6,310 nt of DNA from Treponema sp. Its GTDB lineage: Bacteria; Spirochaetota; Spirochaetia; Treponematales; Breznakiellaceae. The notes beneath the pieces were generated by a model. It was not told the origin of the DNA, did not search any database, and saw nothing but the letters and a program-made list of their open reading frames with translations. The translations under genes and the position numbers were made by a program. Position 1 is the stretch's first letter. Each line of letters starts with the position of its first letter. The stretch is from NCBI GenBank assembly GCA_031266255.1, contig JAISBK010000143.1, positions 1 to 6,310 on the forward strand. Reading direction: 5' to 3'. Below, one piece after another: positions 5,043 through 6,310 of the stretch.

Positions 5043-5927
5043 ATGAAGGATCAGCACATTGATTGGCACCAGGGATTCCGCAGCGCCCTGCGCTTGGAGT
5101 TTCAAGCGTACCAAGACGCCCTGGAATTTCAGGGGGAAGTAAGCCTGAATGCAAAACCCCTGCGCATTGATGCGATTATTAAAAAGAAAGGGGACGTCGT
5201 GATCCATAAGCAGATTGCCCGGATATTCAGGGACATAAACATCCTGGAATACAAAAGTCCTGAGGATTATCTGTCGGTGGATGATTGGTACAAATGCCTG
5301 GGGTATTGTTTTCTGTATGCCGCGTTGGAACATAGTGCGATAACCCAGATAAGCCTGAGTGTGGTGGTGAGCAGGTATCCCCGGGAGGCGCTCAAGCATA
5401 TTCGGGAGGTTTTGGGCTGGGAGGTGAGGGAAACCGGGGCGGGCATTTACCAGGTAGAAGGCGGGCGGCCTTTGGCGCTTCAGATTATTGAGAGCGGGAA
5501 ACTGGATGCAGGGGAGGATTTATGGTTACGAGACCTGCGGCATAACCTGGAGGTGGAAAAACTTGACTGGATACTTGAGGAAAGTAAAAAATATAAAGAA
5601 GAGGACATGGAAGCCTATTTGGATATCATAGTACAGGCGAATATGGAGAGGATAGGAGATTGTATGAATAAGAAGGCGGTAGAAGAGGTTCTTATCAGGA
5701 CAGGCTGGGCAGCGAAGTTTGAGGCTCGTGGGGAGGCCCGTGGGGAAGCTCGCGGGGAGGCCCGTGGGGAAGCTCGTGGGGAGGCCCGCCGTATAAAAGA
5801 AACCCTAGAGTTATTGCAGAAAGGTACGACCACCGAAGAACTCATGCGTATGTTGGAAGATCAACTCAATACCTTAAATGCACGTAATGACGCTGACAAC
5901 CAGCACGCAGAAACCGTGAATCAATGA
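5043..5927 (+). CDS. PD-(D/E)XK nuclease-like protein with EARG repeats
   Basis: A 294-residue protein of unknown function. Its N-terminal half carries a PD-(D/E)XK-like signature, RIDAII (D43) followed by INILEYKSP (E69, K71), then a helix with DWYKCLGYCFLYA, as in Rpn/PDDEXK transposase-type nuclease families. From about 166 it is largely charged and helical (possible coiled coil), leading to 23 residues of EARG repeats (227-249), then IKETLELLQKGTTTEEL and a short C-terminal helix with LNTLNAR. Spirochaete genomes often hold several such paralogues; that point is recalled knowledge. The ATG at 5043 has GAGG (5031-5034) eight bases upstream. With 23 bp to brnA it looks like the third gene of the brnTA operon. 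The final residues after LNAR differ from the duplicated tail found downstream, so the present C-terminus may result from rearrangement. Nuclease activity is plausible but unproven. Confidence 0.7.
   Translation: MKDQHIDWHQGFRSALRLEFQAYQDALEFQGEVSLNAKPLRIDAIIKKKGDVVIHKQIARIFRDINILEYKSPEDYLSVDDWYKCLGYCFLYAALEHSAITQISLSVVVSRYPREALKHIREVLGWEVRETGAGIYQVEGGRPLALQIIESGKLDAGEDLWLRDLRHNLEVEKLDWILEESKKYKEEDMEAYLDIIVQANMERIGDCMNKKAVEEVLIRTGWAAKFEARGEARGEARGEARGEARGEARRIKETLELLQKGTTTEELMRMLEDQLNTLNARNDADNQHAETVNQ
5721..5789 (+). repeat. 12-bp in-frame tandem repeat encoding EARG
   Basis: Five full units and three quarters of a sixth follow the consensus GARGCYCGYGGG, each encoding Glu-Ala-Arg-Gly. Synonymous differences alternate: the unit with GCC recurs at 5733, 5757 and 5781, so a 24-bp pair of units seems to be the element that was copied. 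Because the unit is a multiple of three, copy-number change alters only the length of the charged linker, not the reading frame. Confidence 0.95.
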
Positions 5928-5935
5928 GCAAGGAG

Positions 5936-5982
5936 TGTTGGAAGAGCGATTCCATGCCTTAAATGCACGGGAGCGCGGCTAA
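5936..5982 (+). pseudogene. Remnant of the C-terminal end of a paralogue
   Basis: Positions 5936-5969 match 5851-5884, the end of the preceding gene, at 29 of 34 bases, including an exact 13-bp block (CCTTAAATGCACG). The offset is 85 bp, so the copy lies in another frame. Read in its own frame it gives VLEERFHALNARERG and a TAA at 5980-5982, against MLEDQLNTLNAR in the intact gene. It has no start codon or ribosome binding site. The best reading is a leftover 3' end of a tandem family member, or the original gene end displaced by an insertion or recombination. Confidence 0.6.
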
Positions 5983-6015
5983 TGCTTGCTCAGATTGGCT
6001 TTGATTCATTCAATT

Positions 6016-6048
6016 TGCACTTGAACGGGGTGCAGTAGGGGGTTTTTT
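6016..6048 (+). terminator. Weak terminator-like hairpin after the brnTA-nuclease operon
   Basis: TGCAC (6016-6020) and GTGCA (6030-6034) form a 5-bp stem with a 9-nt loop, followed after eight bases by six T (6043-6048). The stem is short and the T-run is not adjacent, so termination efficiency is doubtful. It lies after the last gene and before the next promoter. Confidence 0.3.
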
Positions 6049-6065
6049 CCAAAAAATTAAAGTTT

Positions 6066-6128
6066 TGAGCGCTCACCGTTGACATAAAACGGGAAATGGG
6101 GTAAATATAATAAATAAGTGGCTTATTT
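6066..6128 (+). promoter_or_regulatory. Promoter flanked by two palindromes, upstream of the last gene
   Basis: A perfect TTGACA (6079-6084) and a perfect TATAAT (6106-6111) lie 21 bp apart, longer than the usual 16-18. With a 17-bp spacer the -10 would be the poorer TAAATA at 6102-6107. TGAGCGCTCA (6066-6075) is a 10-bp palindrome just before the -35 box. AAATAAG-TGG-CTTATTT (6112-6128) is a 7-bp-arm palindrome directly after TATAAT, over the expected start site. Because transcription would begin inside it, the latter is more likely a DNA operator than an RNA hairpin. Confidence 0.45.
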
Positions 6129-6198
6129 TGGTAATGTGCAAACTTGAGGGTTTTAATTCCGGTGTGGGAAAAAGGAACTGCTCATTTTTATAATAAGG

Positions 6199-6248
6199 GG
6201 AGGGAATAAGCGGTCGTTGGCTGCTCCCTCCGGGAATTTAGAAGGAGG
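6199..6248 (+). promoter_or_regulatory. Candidate translational switch in the mRNA leader
   Basis: TCCCTCC (6225-6231) can pair with GGAGGGA upstream (6199-6205, seven pairs, inner AGC/GCT helix at 6209-6211/6220-6222). Its CCTCC (6227-6231) can instead pair with the ribosome binding site GGAGG (6244-6248, five pairs, 12-nt loop). The two folds exclude each other, so one would hide and the other free the ribosome binding site. No known riboswitch consensus is recognised. The element lies in a leader of about 145 nt if the upstream promoter is used. Confidence 0.4.
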
Positions 6249-6261
6249 ATTCTTTAAAATA

Positions 6262-6310
6262 ATGAAGAAAGCTCTAGTTGGTTTTTTAATCCTGGCTGTA
6301 GGGGCCGGGG
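6262..6310 (+). CDS. Start of an exported or membrane protein, cut by the window edge
   Basis: Only 16 codons are visible: MKKALVGFLILAVGAG. Two lysines followed by an uninterrupted hydrophobic stretch are typical of a Sec signal peptide, so the product is likely periplasmic, outer-membrane or a lipoprotein; the cleavage site is outside the window. A strong AAGGAGGA (6242-6249) lies about 13 bases before the ATG, at the long end of normal spacing. The long leader with a candidate operator and switch suggests regulated expression. The family cannot be named from this much sequence. Confidence 0.6.
   Translation, partial: MKKALVGFLILAVGAG

Noticed and set aside
4779..5399. Minus-strand open frame of 206 codons across brnA and the nuclease-like gene
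   Set aside because: It crosses two well-supported forward genes and their intergenic gap, with no recognisable domain.
5721..5789. CRISPR-like repeat array
   Set aside because: The 12-bp units are directly adjacent without spacers and are in frame within a coding region.
5615..5845. Minus-strand frame with an SPRA repeat
   Set aside because: It is the reverse complement of the EARG-encoding repeat; the forward frame has a full gene context.
5990..6085. Minus-strand ORF of 31 codons beginning MSTVSAQNF with two cysteines
   Set aside because: It has no ribosome binding site, overlaps the forward promoter -35 box, and is short enough to arise by chance.

Overview
The window reads like ordinary chromosome followed by a short accessory block. 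Base composition (about 60% GC in the core genes), the EARG-repeat PD-(D/E)XK-like protein and the mix of toxin-antitoxin genes are most consistent with a host-associated spirochaete of the Treponema group, such as an insect-gut species. This assignment is inference; no rRNA or marker gene confirms it.

Layout. Positions 1-334 hold no convincing gene: a poly-C run at the left edge, a long stem-loop at 148-189, and a promoter just before the first gene. Positions 335-3433 carry three forward housekeeping-type genes with gaps of 91 and 119 bp: a YjbQ-family protein, a PHP-domain metallophosphoesterase, and a long-form cofactor-independent phosphoglycerate mutase (gpmI) that starts at TTG. An imperfect hairpin at 3465-3508 lies between gpmI and the convergent next operon.

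From about 3510 the sequence becomes visibly AT-richer (18/60 G+C in 3601-3660 against 38/60 in 2341-2400), and a two-module toxin-antitoxin block begins. A HigBA-type pair (Gp49-like/RelE toxin, then XRE antitoxin) runs leftward at 4267-3560. A BrnTA pair runs rightward at 4431-5019. They diverge from a 163-bp region holding both promoters and a good candidate HigA operator. Directly behind brnA, only 23 bp away and with its own ribosome binding site, is a PD-(D/E)XK-like protein with an in-frame 12-bp tandem repeat encoding EARG. Its 3' end is followed by a degraded second copy of its own C-terminal coding sequence.

The right end (about 6060-6310) is a long regulatory leader before a new gene that is cut by the window edge and begins like an exported protein. 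The leader holds palindromes on both sides of a promoter, and an SD-like/anti-SD/SD arrangement that could act as a translational switch. No rRNA, tRNA, CRISPR array, insertion sequence or integrase was found. The most interesting leads are the leader switch, the TA-plus-nuclease operon, and the repeat/duplication history of the nuclease gene.
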